Assembly (NCBI GenBank): GCA_964549655.1
Contig: CAZJXN010000002.1
Coordinates: 46,610 to 110,609, forward strand
From: JADJNW01 sp964549655
GTDB lineage: Bacteria; Bacteroidota; Bacteroidia; Chitinophagales; Saprospiraceae
Direction: 5' to 3'
DNA length: 64,000 nt
The notes under the pieces are model-generated. The model saw only the letters and a list, made by a program, of their open reading frames with translations. It did not search any database and was not told the DNA's origin. The translations under genes and the position numbers were made by a program. Positions 1 through 8,107 of the stretch are shown here, in pieces (the first letter of the stretch is position 1; each line of letters opens with the position of its first letter).

Positions 1-613
1 CCAACCGCAATTGAATCAGCAGACATTCCCGCAAATCCCGCGCACCCACGCCCGGCGGGTCAAACCGCTGAATTTTTTTCAAAATCTTTAGAATCTCTTT
101 CTCATTGGTATCCACATTTTGAGCAAACAGCAAGTCGTCCATAATACTCATCAAGTCCCGCCGCAAATACCCGTCATCATCAATGCTGCCAATGATCTGC
201 AAAGCAATCGCACGCTCCCGTTCATCCATCAAATCCGCCGTACTCAATTGCTCCTCCAAATAATCGTGAAACGAACTTTCCACTGCCCTCGGCATCGTTT
301 TATCCTCCTCCGAGGCATAGCTATCGCCCTGCGTTTTATAGCTGCTGGGGTCATCCTCGATGTAGCTGTCCCAATATTCCTCCATTTCAAACGCATCCGT
401 CGCAGCGCCCTCATCCGCACTAAAATCATCCTCTCCTACTTTTTCTTCCCCAAAATCGTCCTCTTCACTCTGCTCCAATGCTGGATTCGCCTCCAACTCC
501 TCCTGAATGCGCTGCTCCAAATTCATCGTTGGCACCTGCAACAGCTTCATCAACTGAATCTGCTGCGGCGACAGCTTTTGAAGCATCTTCTGACTTAAAC
601 TCTGCTTGAACAT
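1..613 (-). CDS. rpoN: RNA polymerase sigma-54 factor, N-terminal part (runs off left edge)
   Basis: Reading leftwards from ATG at 613 gives MFKQSLSQKMLQKLSPQQIQ, the start of the glutamine/leucine-rich activator-interacting region I of sigma-54. It continues with the ALEQSEEDD-type acidic region II and then the core-binding domain (FHDYLEEQL, DDDGYLRRDL, FDPPGVGARDLRECL). These are family hallmarks. About 204 codons lie in the window, and the C-terminal HTH and RpoN box are outside it. Sigma-54 directs core polymerase to -24/-12 promoters and needs AAA+ activators. A well-formed vegetative promoter precedes it. The plus-strand frame across the same bases is a shadow. Confidence 0.93.
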   Translation of the reverse strand, partial: MFKQSLSQKMLQKLSPQQIQLMKLLQVPTMNLEQRIQEELEANPALEQSEEDDFGEEKVGEDDFSADEGAATDAFEMEEYWDSYIEDDPSSYKTQGDSYASEEDKTMPRAVESSFHDYLEEQLSTADLMDERERAIALQIIGSIDDDGYLRRDLMSIMDDLLFAQNVDTNEKEILKILKKIQRFDPPGVGARDLRECLLIQLRL

Positions 614-683
614 CCTCGTCGTTTATTTTAAACCATATAAGTTTTCAAAGCCTACAAAGTTTTAAAAAATTTGCATCCGAAAA

Positions 684-714
684 CAAATATACTTCGATTC
701 CCAAAGCAACACAA
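684..714 (-). promoter_or_regulatory. Vegetative promoter of rpoN
   Basis: On the minus strand TTG (complement of 712-714) is followed after exactly 20 bp by TATATTTG (complement of 684-691). This is the Bacteroidota -33/-7 form, giving a leader of roughly 65-70 nt before the ATG at 613. It serves as an internal reference for promoter spacing in this genome. Confidence 0.6.
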
Positions 715-895
715 GTTAAATATGCACGTGGCGCCGATTGGTAATCGGCAAAACGCGCTAAATCAAGTTTAATGTTCAAAACCATTTCTAAAATTATTTC
801 CTGTCTCCAACCGCGAGATTTACTATTACAAAACTCAAAAAAAGTTTAAGTTCGCATACAAATCATTCTTATAAAATCCATTATCTAAAATATAT

Positions 896-2674
896 ATGTC
901 TAACAATATCCAGCATCTTCGCCAACTCATGCATCTTCACAAAATATACGCCTACCTCATCCCCACCGCCGATCCCCACCAAAGCGAGTACCTCGCCGAC
1001 CACTGGAAAGCCCGCGAATGGATTTCCGGCTTTACCGGCTCCGCAGCTACGGTAGTTATTACGCAAGACCACGCTGGATTGTGGACGGATTCCCGTTATT
1101 TCCTACAAGCGGAACATCAATTGGAAAGCTCAGAAATAGTTTTGCACAAACAACAAGCCAACGGCACTTCTGAATATATCACTTGGCTCGCAGAACATTT
1201 GCCAAAAGGCAGTACCGTTGGGTTAGATGGTTACTTATTTTCTGTTGGACAATTGCGGCAATTGGAAAAAGAGTTGCGTCTAAAAGGCATTGCAATTAAT
1301 AGCCAAGTGGATTTAATCAGCGAAGTTTGGAGTGACCGTCCGGCATTGCCAACGCATCCCATTTTTGAATATGATGTAGCATTTGCTGGTGAAAGTCGTG
1401 CTGCCAAACTCAACCGCATCCGCGAAAAAATAATTAAGCAAGGCGCTGATTTTCATCTGATTACAACATTGGACGACATTGCTTGGACACTCAATATTCG
1501 CAGCAAAGACGTGGAATTTAATCCAGTAACGATTAGTTATTTAGTGGTCAATAAAGAAATTGCCTACTTGTTTATAAATCCCAAAAAAGTGCCGGATGCT
1601 ATTAAACAAAATTTGAATAATGATGGTGTAATATTAAAACCTTATGAATCGCTGGAAGATTTTTTACAAATATTAGAACACCCCATTTTAGTGGACGATC
1701 GCTTGATCAATATCCGTTTATACAATGCTATTTCTGAAACACAGATTATAAAAGGCGATAACATTCCATTACATTTAAAAACGATCAAAAATCCAACTGA
1801 AATCGGAAATTTGCGTGAAGCCATGCGCAAAGATGGCGTAGCCCTCACCCGCTTTTTTCGTTGGTTAGAAGAGAAATTGCAAACCCGCACCGTTCCAGAA
1901 TACGAAGCCGGTCGAAAATTGAACGCATTCCGCGAAGCCCAAGGCAACTATTTTGGCGAAAGTTTTAATGCAATTGTCGGTTATAATTCCAATAGTGCCA
2001 TCGTTCATTATCGCCCGGAAGAAGCGACTTCATCAGAAATCAAACCCGAAGGCATTTTACTCCTTGATTCCGGCGGTCAATATCTGGAAGGCACGACCGA
2101 CATCACCCGTACCATCGCTTTGAGCGCACCTACCGACGATCAAAAGCGCAATTACACCTTGGTTTTAAAAGGTCATATCACCTTGGCAAAAGCCAAATTT
2201 CCAGTGGGTACAACAGGCGTACAACTCGACACCTTGGCACGACAATTTTTGTGGCAACAGGGTTTGAATTTCGGGCACGGCACGGGTCACGGCGTGGGCT
2301 TTTTCCTGAGTGTGCATGAACCGCCGCAAGGTTTTACCGCTAGCCCGCACAATCAGCGCGGCACTACCCCGCAAGAGCTAGGAATGCTCACTTCCAACGA
2401 ACCTGGCTTCTACAAAACCGGCGAATATGGAATTCGGATTGAAAATCTGGTGTTGTGTGTAGAAGCGGAGGAAACCGATTTTGGCAAGTTTTTGCAATTT
2501 GAAACATTGAGCCTTTTTCCAATTGATACCAGTTTGATTGATAGCAGTTTATTGACAACAGAAGAGAAAAAATGGTTCAACGATTATCAGCGGCGGGTGT
2601 TGAATGAATTGTCGCCGAGGTTGGAGGGAGCGGAAGTGGAGTGGCTGCGAAGGAAGTGTGTCCAAGTGAATTAG
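896..2674 (+). CDS. Xaa-Pro aminopeptidase (M24B)
   Basis: A 592-aa cytoplasmic metallopeptidase that removes N-terminal residues preceding proline. Two creatinase-type N-terminal domains (about 1-300) precede the pita-bread catalytic domain (about 305-530) and a short C-terminal extension (to 592). The dinuclear metal ligands are visible in order: LLDSGG with the first Asp, GTTDITRT with the second Asp, the His of HGTGHGVG, the Glu of NEPGFY and the Glu of GIRIENL. Length and three-part layout match the long eukaryotic-like aminopeptidase P form common in Bacteroidota. The 282 bp upstream hold only promoter sequence shared with divergent rpoN. Confidence 0.93.
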   Translation: MSNNIQHLRQLMHLHKIYAYLIPTADPHQSEYLADHWKAREWISGFTGSAATVVITQDHAGLWTDSRYFLQAEHQLESSEIVLHKQQANGTSEYITWLAEHLPKGSTVGLDGYLFSVGQLRQLEKELRLKGIAINSQVDLISEVWSDRPALPTHPIFEYDVAFAGESRAAKLNRIREKIIKQGADFHLITTLDDIAWTLNIRSKDVEFNPVTISYLVVNKEIAYLFINPKKVPDAIKQNLNNDGVILKPYESLEDFLQILEHPILVDDRLINIRLYNAISETQIIKGDNIPLHLKTIKNPTEIGNLREAMRKDGVALTRFFRWLEEKLQTRTVPEYEAGRKLNAFREAQGNYFGESFNAIVGYNSNSAIVHYRPEEATSSEIKPEGILLLDSGGQYLEGTTDITRTIALSAPTDDQKRNYTLVLKGHITLAKAKFPVGTTGVQLDTLARQFLWQQGLNFGHGTGHGVGFFLSVHEPPQGFTASPHNQRGTTPQELGMLTSNEPGFYKTGEYGIRIENLVLCVEAEETDFGKFLQFETLSLFPIDTSLIDSSLLTTEEKKWFNDYQRRVLNELSPRLEGAEVEWLRRKCVQVN

Positions 2675-2735
2675 AGACTGAGCGACGGGGCGATTAGAAT
2701 GTAAGAATCCTTAAATTTGAGTAAAAGAAATTCAA

Positions 2736-3149
2736 ATGGCAAAAGATTTATATCACGAACAAGTAAAACGAGCGTTGATAAAAGATGGTTGGAATATTAC
2801 GCATGACCCTTATGAATTATCATTCGGTAAAATTGGCTATGAAGTAGATTTCGGAGCAGAGAAGTTATTCGCCGCCGAAAAGGATGCCGAAAAAATTGCG
2901 GTTGAAGTCAAAAGTTTCATAGGTCCTTCAGATGTAAATGAGTTTCATAGAGCAGTTGGACAATTTAATGATTACTTTGTTGTGTTAGAAATGAAGGAAC
3001 CGGACAGGATATTGTATCTCGCTGTACCGGAAAATAAATGGTTACGTTTCTTTCAGGAGGTAGCCATACAAAAAGCATTACAGCGCATACAGGCAAAAAT
3101 CATCGTTTACAATCCGCAATCAGAAACCATCAAATTATGGATAAAATAA
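2736..3149 (+). CDS. XisH family protein (restriction-endonuclease-like fold)
   Basis: A 137-aa protein matching the XisH family by its opening MAKDLYHEQVKRALIKDGW and the core IGYEVDFGAEKLFAAEK...KIAVEVKSF, followed by GPSDVNEFHRAVGQF. The conserved D, E and VEVKSF residues form the PD-(D/E)xK-type centre. The family was named from the cyanobacterial fdxN excision element, where XisH and XisI are accessory controlling factors. Most copies elsewhere are not next to such an element and their role is unknown. The reading frame overlaps the XisI start by 13 nt, so the two are one operon. Confidence 0.85.
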   Translation: MAKDLYHEQVKRALIKDGWNITHDPYELSFGKIGYEVDFGAEKLFAAEKDAEKIAVEVKSFIGPSDVNEFHRAVGQFNDYFVVLEMKEPDRILYLAVPENKWLRFFQEVAIQKALQRIQAKIIVYNPQSETIKLWIK

Positions 3150-3475
3150 AAAAATATCAAGATTTGATTATTGCGTATTTACAAGATTATGCTAAAATCA
3201 AATCGGCAAATCAACTTGATGTGGAAAGCTATGTTATCGCTGATCGCGAGAACAATCACTTCCAACTGTTGCGTGTTGGATGGGAAGGGGAACTGTACAT
3301 TTTTACGGTGGTTTTTCACTTTGATATTAAAGACGGTAAAATTTGGTTTCAATGTAATATCACCGAGCGGGATGTGGTGGACGAATTCATGGAACAAGGG
3401 GTGCCGCCAGAAGATATCGTGTTGGGTTTCCAACCGCCTTACGCGCGTCCGTACACGGGGTTTGCGGTGGCGTAG
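3137..3475 (+). CDS. XisI family protein
   Basis: A 112-aa partner of the preceding XisH. I start it at ATG 3137 (MDKIKKYQDLIIAYLQDYA). The open frame extends further upstream, but that stretch lies inside xisH and reads as non-protein. Family features are ENNHFQLLRVGWEG, DIKDGKIWFQCNITERDV and the C-terminal GFQPPYARPYTGFAVA. No catalytic residues are evident. XisI is thought to act together with XisH, and the 13-nt overlap supports co-translation. Confidence 0.85.
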   Translation: MDKIKKYQDLIIAYLQDYAKIKSANQLDVESYVIADRENNHFQLLRVGWEGELYIFTVVFHFDIKDGKIWFQCNITERDVVDEFMEQGVPPEDIVLGFQPPYARPYTGFAVA

Positions 3476-3502
3476 AGAAAGTTGGAATGTAAAAGGCTTA
3501 GA

Positions 3503-3919
3503 ATGAAATACTTACACGAAAATTTTCTCCAAGATCAGCAGGAATATGCTTTGAATGAAGCTTTTTACAGAGCATTGCTAAATGAGATTATCGGTAGCGA
3601 GCCAGTTTCTTTTTTCCAAACGACCTATGGCAATGGAGAAAAAATGTACAGTGACCACATTTTCAGCACGAAATATAAGGAAAGGATTTTGCAAATTATT
3701 CAGCGGGAGCCAGTGTCGGAGCAGCCCATGCTACGTGCAAGGGTGCAAAAGTGGGATGACCAATACGAAATGCTCGTGCTTTCGTTGGAATTGTCAGAGG
3801 AGGTGGAGCCGATGTTGGAAAAAGTGGTGAAAGCTTGGTTGGTGGAGGGTGCTTCGGGAGAGGAGATTCGGGATATGTTGCCGAGAGTGGCGGTAGAGAC
3901 AGAGAAAAAGCGTCGATAA
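3503..3919 (+). CDS. Hypothetical protein after xisHI
   Basis: A 138-aa soluble protein beginning MKYLHENFLQDQQEYALNEA. An in-frame ATG at 3482 is possible but lies only 7 nt after xisI, and the residues it adds look non-coding. The product is acidic and helical, with a middle FSTKYKERILQIIQREP and a C-terminal Lys/Arg tail. It has no signal peptide or recognisable motif. Position and strand suggest co-transcription with xisHI. I do not recognise the family. Confidence 0.6.
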   Translation: MKYLHENFLQDQQEYALNEAFYRALLNEIIGSEPVSFFQTTYGNGEKMYSDHIFSTKYKERILQIIQREPVSEQPMLRARVQKWDDQYEMLVLSLELSEEVEPMLEKVVKAWLVEGASGEEIRDMLPRVAVETEKKRR

Positions 3920-3961
3920 ATATATAAATTATAATGTACTCATAAATATTTTCAACTTATA

Positions 3962-5185
3962 ATGATAACCGCCGTTTTTAAAGATATAGAGAAATTAATT
4001 CTGATTAACTTGCAAAAAGCCAACAGCAATATAAAAGTTGCAGTAGCTTGGTTTACAAATCCAGTTTTATTTCAAGCGTTGTTAGAAAAAAGGATAGAAG
4101 GAAAAAACGTTGAATTAATTTTAGCAGACGACAAAATTAATTTTACCAATAAAAGTATTGATTTTCAACACTTTATAAATTCAGGTGGATGCGTACATAT
4201 TTCAAGGTTTCCCAACTTAATGCATCACAAATTCTGCATAATTGATGAGAGAATATTAATTTCTGGTTCATACAACTGGACAAAGAGCGCGGAATTAAGG
4301 AATTTAGAAAATGTTATTATTTCTACAGAGTTAGGATTGATAAATCAGTTTATTGAAGAATTTGATAAAATAAAAGATAGAACACAGCAAGTCATTTCAA
4401 TAGATAAAATAGAATTGCACGAATATTCTACCGATATTAATAGACAACAGGAGTTTGATTTATTAGTGCTGACCACACAAGAATCAAATAATACTTCCTT
4501 AAAAGAGGAAGTAAAACTAGCAGCAGAGATTGACCCAATTATTGAGAGTTTATTTGAAGAAGCTAATCAATTCTATTTCAAAGGTAAATATGAAGCAGCA
4601 TTAAAACTTATAGATAAGATTTTAAATATAAGAATAGACATTCCTGATGTGTATGAGCTTATTGCTACGATAAAATGGAGACAAAATAAATTTAAAGAAC
4701 AGATAGATTTTTCTTATAAAGCAATTGAATTGGACAATTTATTTTTCCCAGCCTACAATATGCTTGGTATAGGATATTCAAAATTTAGGAATGCTCAAAA
4801 GTCAATCGAAAATTACAAGATTTGTATTGAAAATGATTCCGAAAATTATATTTATTTTAAGAATAGAGCAGTTTCCTATATCGAATTAGAAGAGGATTTC
4901 AAAGTTCCTTCAAGTTTAAGAAGTCAGTTTAAGCAAAAAGCAGACGAAGATTTGAAACTGGCAATTAATTTGGCGGACAAATATGAAAACGAACACAACG
5001 ACTATATGCTCTATTATACAAGAGGTTCGGCAAAATTACTCCTCGGGAAAACAAAAGCTGCAAAAATTGATTTATTAAAAGCATTAGAACAATATAATCA
5101 ATCTCCTAAAAACCAGCAAGATATTCACATCTTGAGAGAACTCAAGTTGTTTTTGAAAGAAATATCGTGGATAGAAAAAGCGTGA
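3962..5185 (+). CDS. Phospholipase D-like domain protein with TPR region
   Basis: A 407-aa protein. Residues 1-140 form one PLD-like half-domain with the HxKx4D motif H88-H-K90...D95 followed by ILISGSYNWTKSAE, the GSxNWT pattern of PLDc_2 nucleases and phosphotransferases. From about 190 the chain becomes tetratricopeptide repeats (EEANQFYFKGKYEAALKLID, YEAINTIKW-like helices, FFPAYNMLGIGYSKF, ...YTRGSAKLLLGKTKAA). One HKD motif implies dimerisation to build a full active site. The gene is clearly AT-richer than rlmN beside it. Function is unknown; an effector or repair-type nuclease is possible. Confidence 0.8.
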   Translation: MITAVFKDIEKLILINLQKANSNIKVAVAWFTNPVLFQALLEKRIEGKNVELILADDKINFTNKSIDFQHFINSGGCVHISRFPNLMHHKFCIIDERILISGSYNWTKSAELRNLENVIISTELGLINQFIEEFDKIKDRTQQVISIDKIELHEYSTDINRQQEFDLLVLTTQESNNTSLKEEVKLAAEIDPIIESLFEEANQFYFKGKYEAALKLIDKILNIRIDIPDVYELIATIKWRQNKFKEQIDFSYKAIELDNLFFPAYNMLGIGYSKFRNAQKSIENYKICIENDSENYIYFKNRAVSYIELEEDFKVPSSLRSQFKQKADEDLKLAINLADKYENEHNDYMLYYTRGSAKLLLGKTKAAKIDLLKALEQYNQSPKNQQDIHILRELKLFLKEISWIEKA

Positions 5186-5210
5186 ATGTTTTGAAATCTT
5201 TGAATCAAAA

Positions 5211-6263
5211 ATGACAACAACAACGATAAAAAAAGACATCCGTCAACTTTCCAAAGCGGAACTCGAAGCAGTATTTGCGGAGATGGGGGAGCCGCGCTTC
5301 CGGGCGAAGCAGGTGTATGAGTGGCTCTGGCAGAAGGGCGTGCATTCGGTGGAGGCGATGACGAATTTGTCCAAGCCTTTGCGGGAAAAGCTGGCGGAAC
5401 GCTTTGTGATTCAGGCAATTGTGTTGGATAAACGGCAGAATAGCGCGGATGGAACGATTAAATCGCGGTGGCGGCTGCATGATGGGCATCTGGTAGAGTC
5501 GGTGCTCATACCGGTGCCGGAAGACAATCGTTTTACAGTGTGCGTGTCCTGCCAAGTGGGGTGTAGTCTGACGTGTGCGTTTTGTGCGACGGGGCGGATG
5601 AAGCGCGTGCGGAATCTGGATGCGGCGGAGATTTTTGACCAAGTAGTGCTGGTGAATCAGCAGGCGCTGGAGGTGTTTGGGCATCCGCTCACCAACATCG
5701 TGTACATGGGCATGGGCGAGCCGCTGCTGGCGTATAGCAATACGTTGGAAAGTATCGAAAAAATCACGTCGCCGGAGGGGCTGGGAATGTCGCCGAAGCG
5801 CATCACGGTGAGTACGGCGGGGATTGCAAAAATGATACGCAAACTGGGGGATGATGGCGTGAAATTTAACCTCGCGCTCTCGCTCCACGCAGCAGATGAT
5901 GCGAAACGCAATGAAATAATGCCCATCAATGAGCAAAATGATTTAGAATCGTTGATGGACTCGCTCGACTATTTTTATCAGACGACGGGTAATCGCATTA
6001 GCTACGAATACATTGCGTTTCAAAATTTTAATGACAATTTTGAAGATGCGAAGAATCTGTTGAAGTTGTGCCGACGTTTTCCGGTGCGGGTGAATATTAT
6101 TGAATATAATCCGATTGATAATGTGCCGTTTTTGAAGTCGGCGGAGCATAAAATTGATGCGTTTGCGCAGTATTTGCGAAACCATGATGTAATGGTGACG
6201 GTGCGGCGGAGTCGGGGGAAGGATATTGATGCGGCTTGCGGGCAATTGGCGAATAAGGAGTAG
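5211..6263 (+). CDS. rlmN: 23S rRNA (adenine-C2)-methyltransferase RlmN
   Basis: A 350-aa radical SAM enzyme that methylates C2 of A2503 in 23S rRNA (and A37 of some tRNAs). The iron-sulfur cluster cysteines lie in CSLTCAFC (C118, C122, C125). Further hallmarks are the N-terminal FRAKQVYEWLWQKG, NIVYMGMGEPL, SPKRITVSTAG, FNLALSLHAA and the C-terminal VTVRRSRGKDIDAACGQL holding the catalytic cysteine. Length is normal. The codon composition is GC-richer than the preceding gene. Confidence 0.96.
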   Translation: MTTTTIKKDIRQLSKAELEAVFAEMGEPRFRAKQVYEWLWQKGVHSVEAMTNLSKPLREKLAERFVIQAIVLDKRQNSADGTIKSRWRLHDGHLVESVLIPVPEDNRFTVCVSCQVGCSLTCAFCATGRMKRVRNLDAAEIFDQVVLVNQQALEVFGHPLTNIVYMGMGEPLLAYSNTLESIEKITSPEGLGMSPKRITVSTAGIAKMIRKLGDDGVKFNLALSLHAADDAKRNEIMPINEQNDLESLMDSLDYFYQTTGNRISYEYIAFQNFNDNFEDAKNLLKLCRRFPVRVNIIEYNPIDNVPFLKSAEHKIDAFAQYLRNHDVMVTVRRSRGKDIDAACGQLANKE

Positions 6264-6388
6264 AAAATGTGTTAGGGTGTTATTGTGTTCAAGTGTTCAT
6301 GTACGCTTATCCGCGCACAGTTATTGTTCCTTTTACTGAAAGTGTTTTCATCCCGCCAATCTTAGAATCAAAAAATCATGGTTAAAAC

Positions 6389-6419
6389 TTGCACATACCA
6401 ACCAGTATGTATATATTTG
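6389..6419 (+). promoter_or_regulatory. tetR promoter with overlapping operator
   Basis: TTG at 6389 and TATATTTG at 6412-6419 are separated by 20 bp. The near-palindrome ATACCAACCAGTAT with a GTAT tail (6395-6412) fills the spacer, so a bound repressor would block the promoter. The start codon of the regulator is only 4 nt past the -7 box, which points to a leaderless or near-leaderless mRNA. Confidence 0.7.
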
Positions 6420-6423
6420 CAGC

Positions 6424-7014
6424 ATGAATGCGACGGATACCAGAGAACGGATTTTAGAGAAGAATTTGGAAGCGATTCACATCAATGGCTTTCATGCGAC
6501 GCGTACGGATAAAGTGATTGCAGCGTTGGGCATTACAAAAGGCGCGTTTTATCACTATTTCCCGGATAAGCTGGCGATGGGGTATGCGATTATTGACGAG
6601 ATTTTATATCCAGATTATGTGGGTGCTTGGGCGCATTTGGAAAAGAATGTAGAGAATCCGATAGGTGCGATCATTCAAGGGATTGAGCAACAGAAAGGGC
6701 ATTGTGATGGGGAAAACATTGCTTATGGATGTCCGCTGAATAATTTGATTCAGGAAATGTCACCGTTGGATGAAGGTTTTCGGAAACGACTGATGCGCAT
6801 TGTAGATAAACAAGTTGAATTGATTAGTGCTGCTATTGCACGCGCGCAAGAAAAAAAACAGATATTGAAATCTGTAATTCCTAAAGAACTCGCTTACTTC
6901 ATTTTAGCTGGAATAGAAGGAAGCTGGACCGTAGGTAAATCCACGCGGAGTAAAGCAGTTTTTGAAGTTTCTTTGAACCATTTGATTCAATACTTGAAAT
7001 TACTAAAAAAATAA
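6424..7014 (+). CDS. TetR/AcrR family transcriptional regulator
   Basis: A 196-aa regulator. The N-terminal DNA-binding domain reads TRERILEKNLEAIHINGFHATRTDKVIAALGITKGAFYHYFPDK-type sequence (about 5-50), with the diagnostic KGAFYHYFPDK recognition helix. The rest is a helical ligand-binding domain carrying GCPLNNLIQEMS, typical of the TetR_C_11-like group controlling oxidoreductases. The same operator lies in its own promoter and in that of the next gene, so it very likely represses both and is relieved by a small ligand, possibly a reactive electrophile. Confidence 0.9.
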   Translation: MNATDTRERILEKNLEAIHINGFHATRTDKVIAALGITKGAFYHYFPDKLAMGYAIIDEILYPDYVGAWAHLEKNVENPIGAIIQGIEQQKGHCDGENIAYGCPLNNLIQEMSPLDEGFRKRLMRIVDKQVELISAAIARAQEKKQILKSVIPKELAYFILAGIEGSWTVGKSTRSKAVFEVSLNHLIQYLKLLKK

Positions 7015-7064
7015 GGTGATACCTTTCCTTCACAAGATGTCATCTTATTTTTTTGTCTTTAAAA

Positions 7065-7082
7065 ATACCAACTGGTATGTAT
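7065..7082 (+). promoter_or_regulatory. Second TetR operator, upstream of the NmrA-like gene
   Basis: ATACCAACTGGTATGTAT here differs from the copy at 6395-6412 by two bases and is a nearly perfect dyad (ATACCA..TGGTAT). It sits 40 nt before the ATG at 7122. Two near-identical dyads in front of two adjacent genes is the classic autoregulated TetR arrangement. Confidence 0.75.
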
Positions 7083-7121
7083 GTATAAATTTCTATTTTT
7101 TCATATTTAAAATTTAAAACA

Positions 7122-8012
7122 ATGTACGTAATTACTGGAGCTACCGGGCACACCGGAAGCAAAATCGCAGAAGCCTTATTAGCCGCAGGAAAATTGGTCA
7201 CCGTAGTAGGCAGACACGCTGAAAAATTGCAATCATTTGTAGAAAAAGGTGCGAAAGCCGCAGTTGGTGATTTGGAAGACACCGATTTTTTGACGCAAAC
7301 TTTTAGCGGCGCGACTGCCGTATATGCCCTCATTCCACCGAAATGGGACGTGACCAACTGGCGTGCGCATCAGGACTTGGTAAGTAAATCTTTTACAAAA
7401 GCATTCCAAGAAAGTGGCGTGAAATATGTAGTTGTATTGAGTTCTAACGGTGCACAATTGCCCGAAGGCGCAGGTCCGGTGACGGGTTTGCATTATTTTG
7501 AAAAGGACTTACAGACCGTGGAAGGTTTAAATATTTTGAGTTTGCGGGCGGGGTATTTCATGCAAAATTTGTTTGCGAATATCGGCATGATAAAAGGCAT
7601 GGGTATTTTTGGTTCCTCTTTACAAAACACAGTCAAAACGCCAGTTGTCCATACCGATGATATTGCAGAAGTAGCGATCAAACGCTTGTTGGCATTGGAT
7701 TTTAGTGGTTTTGAAAAAGTGTTTGTGCCGGGCGCAGCAGATTTAACGATGGACGAAACCGCGAAAATTTTAGGCGAAGCCATTGGCAAACCCGATTTAA
7801 AATACGTTACTTTTCCGGCGGCGGATGCCAAAGCGGGGATGCTACAGGCAGGACTGACCGAAACGATTGCCGATAATTACAATGAATTGTTTGATGCGTT
7901 GAACAAAGGCACGTATTTGAACGACTATCAGCGCACGCCCGAAAATACAACACCGACTACACTGGAGCAATTTGCGAAAAATGAATTTGCACCCGCTTTT
8001 TTAAATAGTTAG
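7122..8012 (+). CDS. NmrA-like NAD(P)-binding oxidoreductase
   Basis: A 296-aa Rossmann protein of the atypical short-chain dehydrogenase group. The N-terminal MYVITGATGHTGSKIAEALL carries the GxTGxxG dinucleotide motif. VVLSSNGAQLPEG and the C-terminal helical part resemble NmrA/quinone-oxidoreductase-2-like proteins. No canonical YxxxK is obvious, so it may sense NAD(P) or reduce quinones. It is probably controlled by the adjacent TetR protein through the operator at 7065-7082. Confidence 0.85.
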   Translation: MYVITGATGHTGSKIAEALLAAGKLVTVVGRHAEKLQSFVEKGAKAAVGDLEDTDFLTQTFSGATAVYALIPPKWDVTNWRAHQDLVSKSFTKAFQESGVKYVVVLSSNGAQLPEGAGPVTGLHYFEKDLQTVEGLNILSLRAGYFMQNLFANIGMIKGMGIFGSSLQNTVKTPVVHTDDIAEVAIKRLLALDFSGFEKVFVPGAADLTMDETAKILGEAIGKPDLKYVTFPAADAKAGMLQAGLTETIADNYNELFDALNKGTYLNDYQRTPENTTPTTLEQFAKNEFAPAFLNS

Positions 8013-8107
8013 CAGCCAGCAGTAGGCAGTTTGTGGCGTTGATTGCTCCCTGCCTACTACTTATTTTTGATCGCTATAGGGAAAACTGCCTACTGCAAAC
8101 TGCCCAC
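8013..8107. repeat. CAGTAGGCAGT-type intergenic repeat between convergent genes
   Basis: The short gap between the NmrA-like gene and the convergent kelch gene holds direct and inverted copies of a GGCAGT/ACTGCC unit (GTAGGCAGTTTG, then CTGCCTAC, AACTGCCTACTGCAAACTGCC-like). It can fold as a bidirectional terminator. Related sequence is at 10885-11018 and 17160-17215. Confidence 0.45.

Noticed and set aside
119..598. Plus-strand 159-aa frame
   Set aside because: Opposite frame of rpoN, whose sigma-54 signature is unmistakable.
5205..5936. Minus-strand 243-aa frame
   Set aside because: Antisense of rlmN, rich in His/Arg as expected from a shadow frame.
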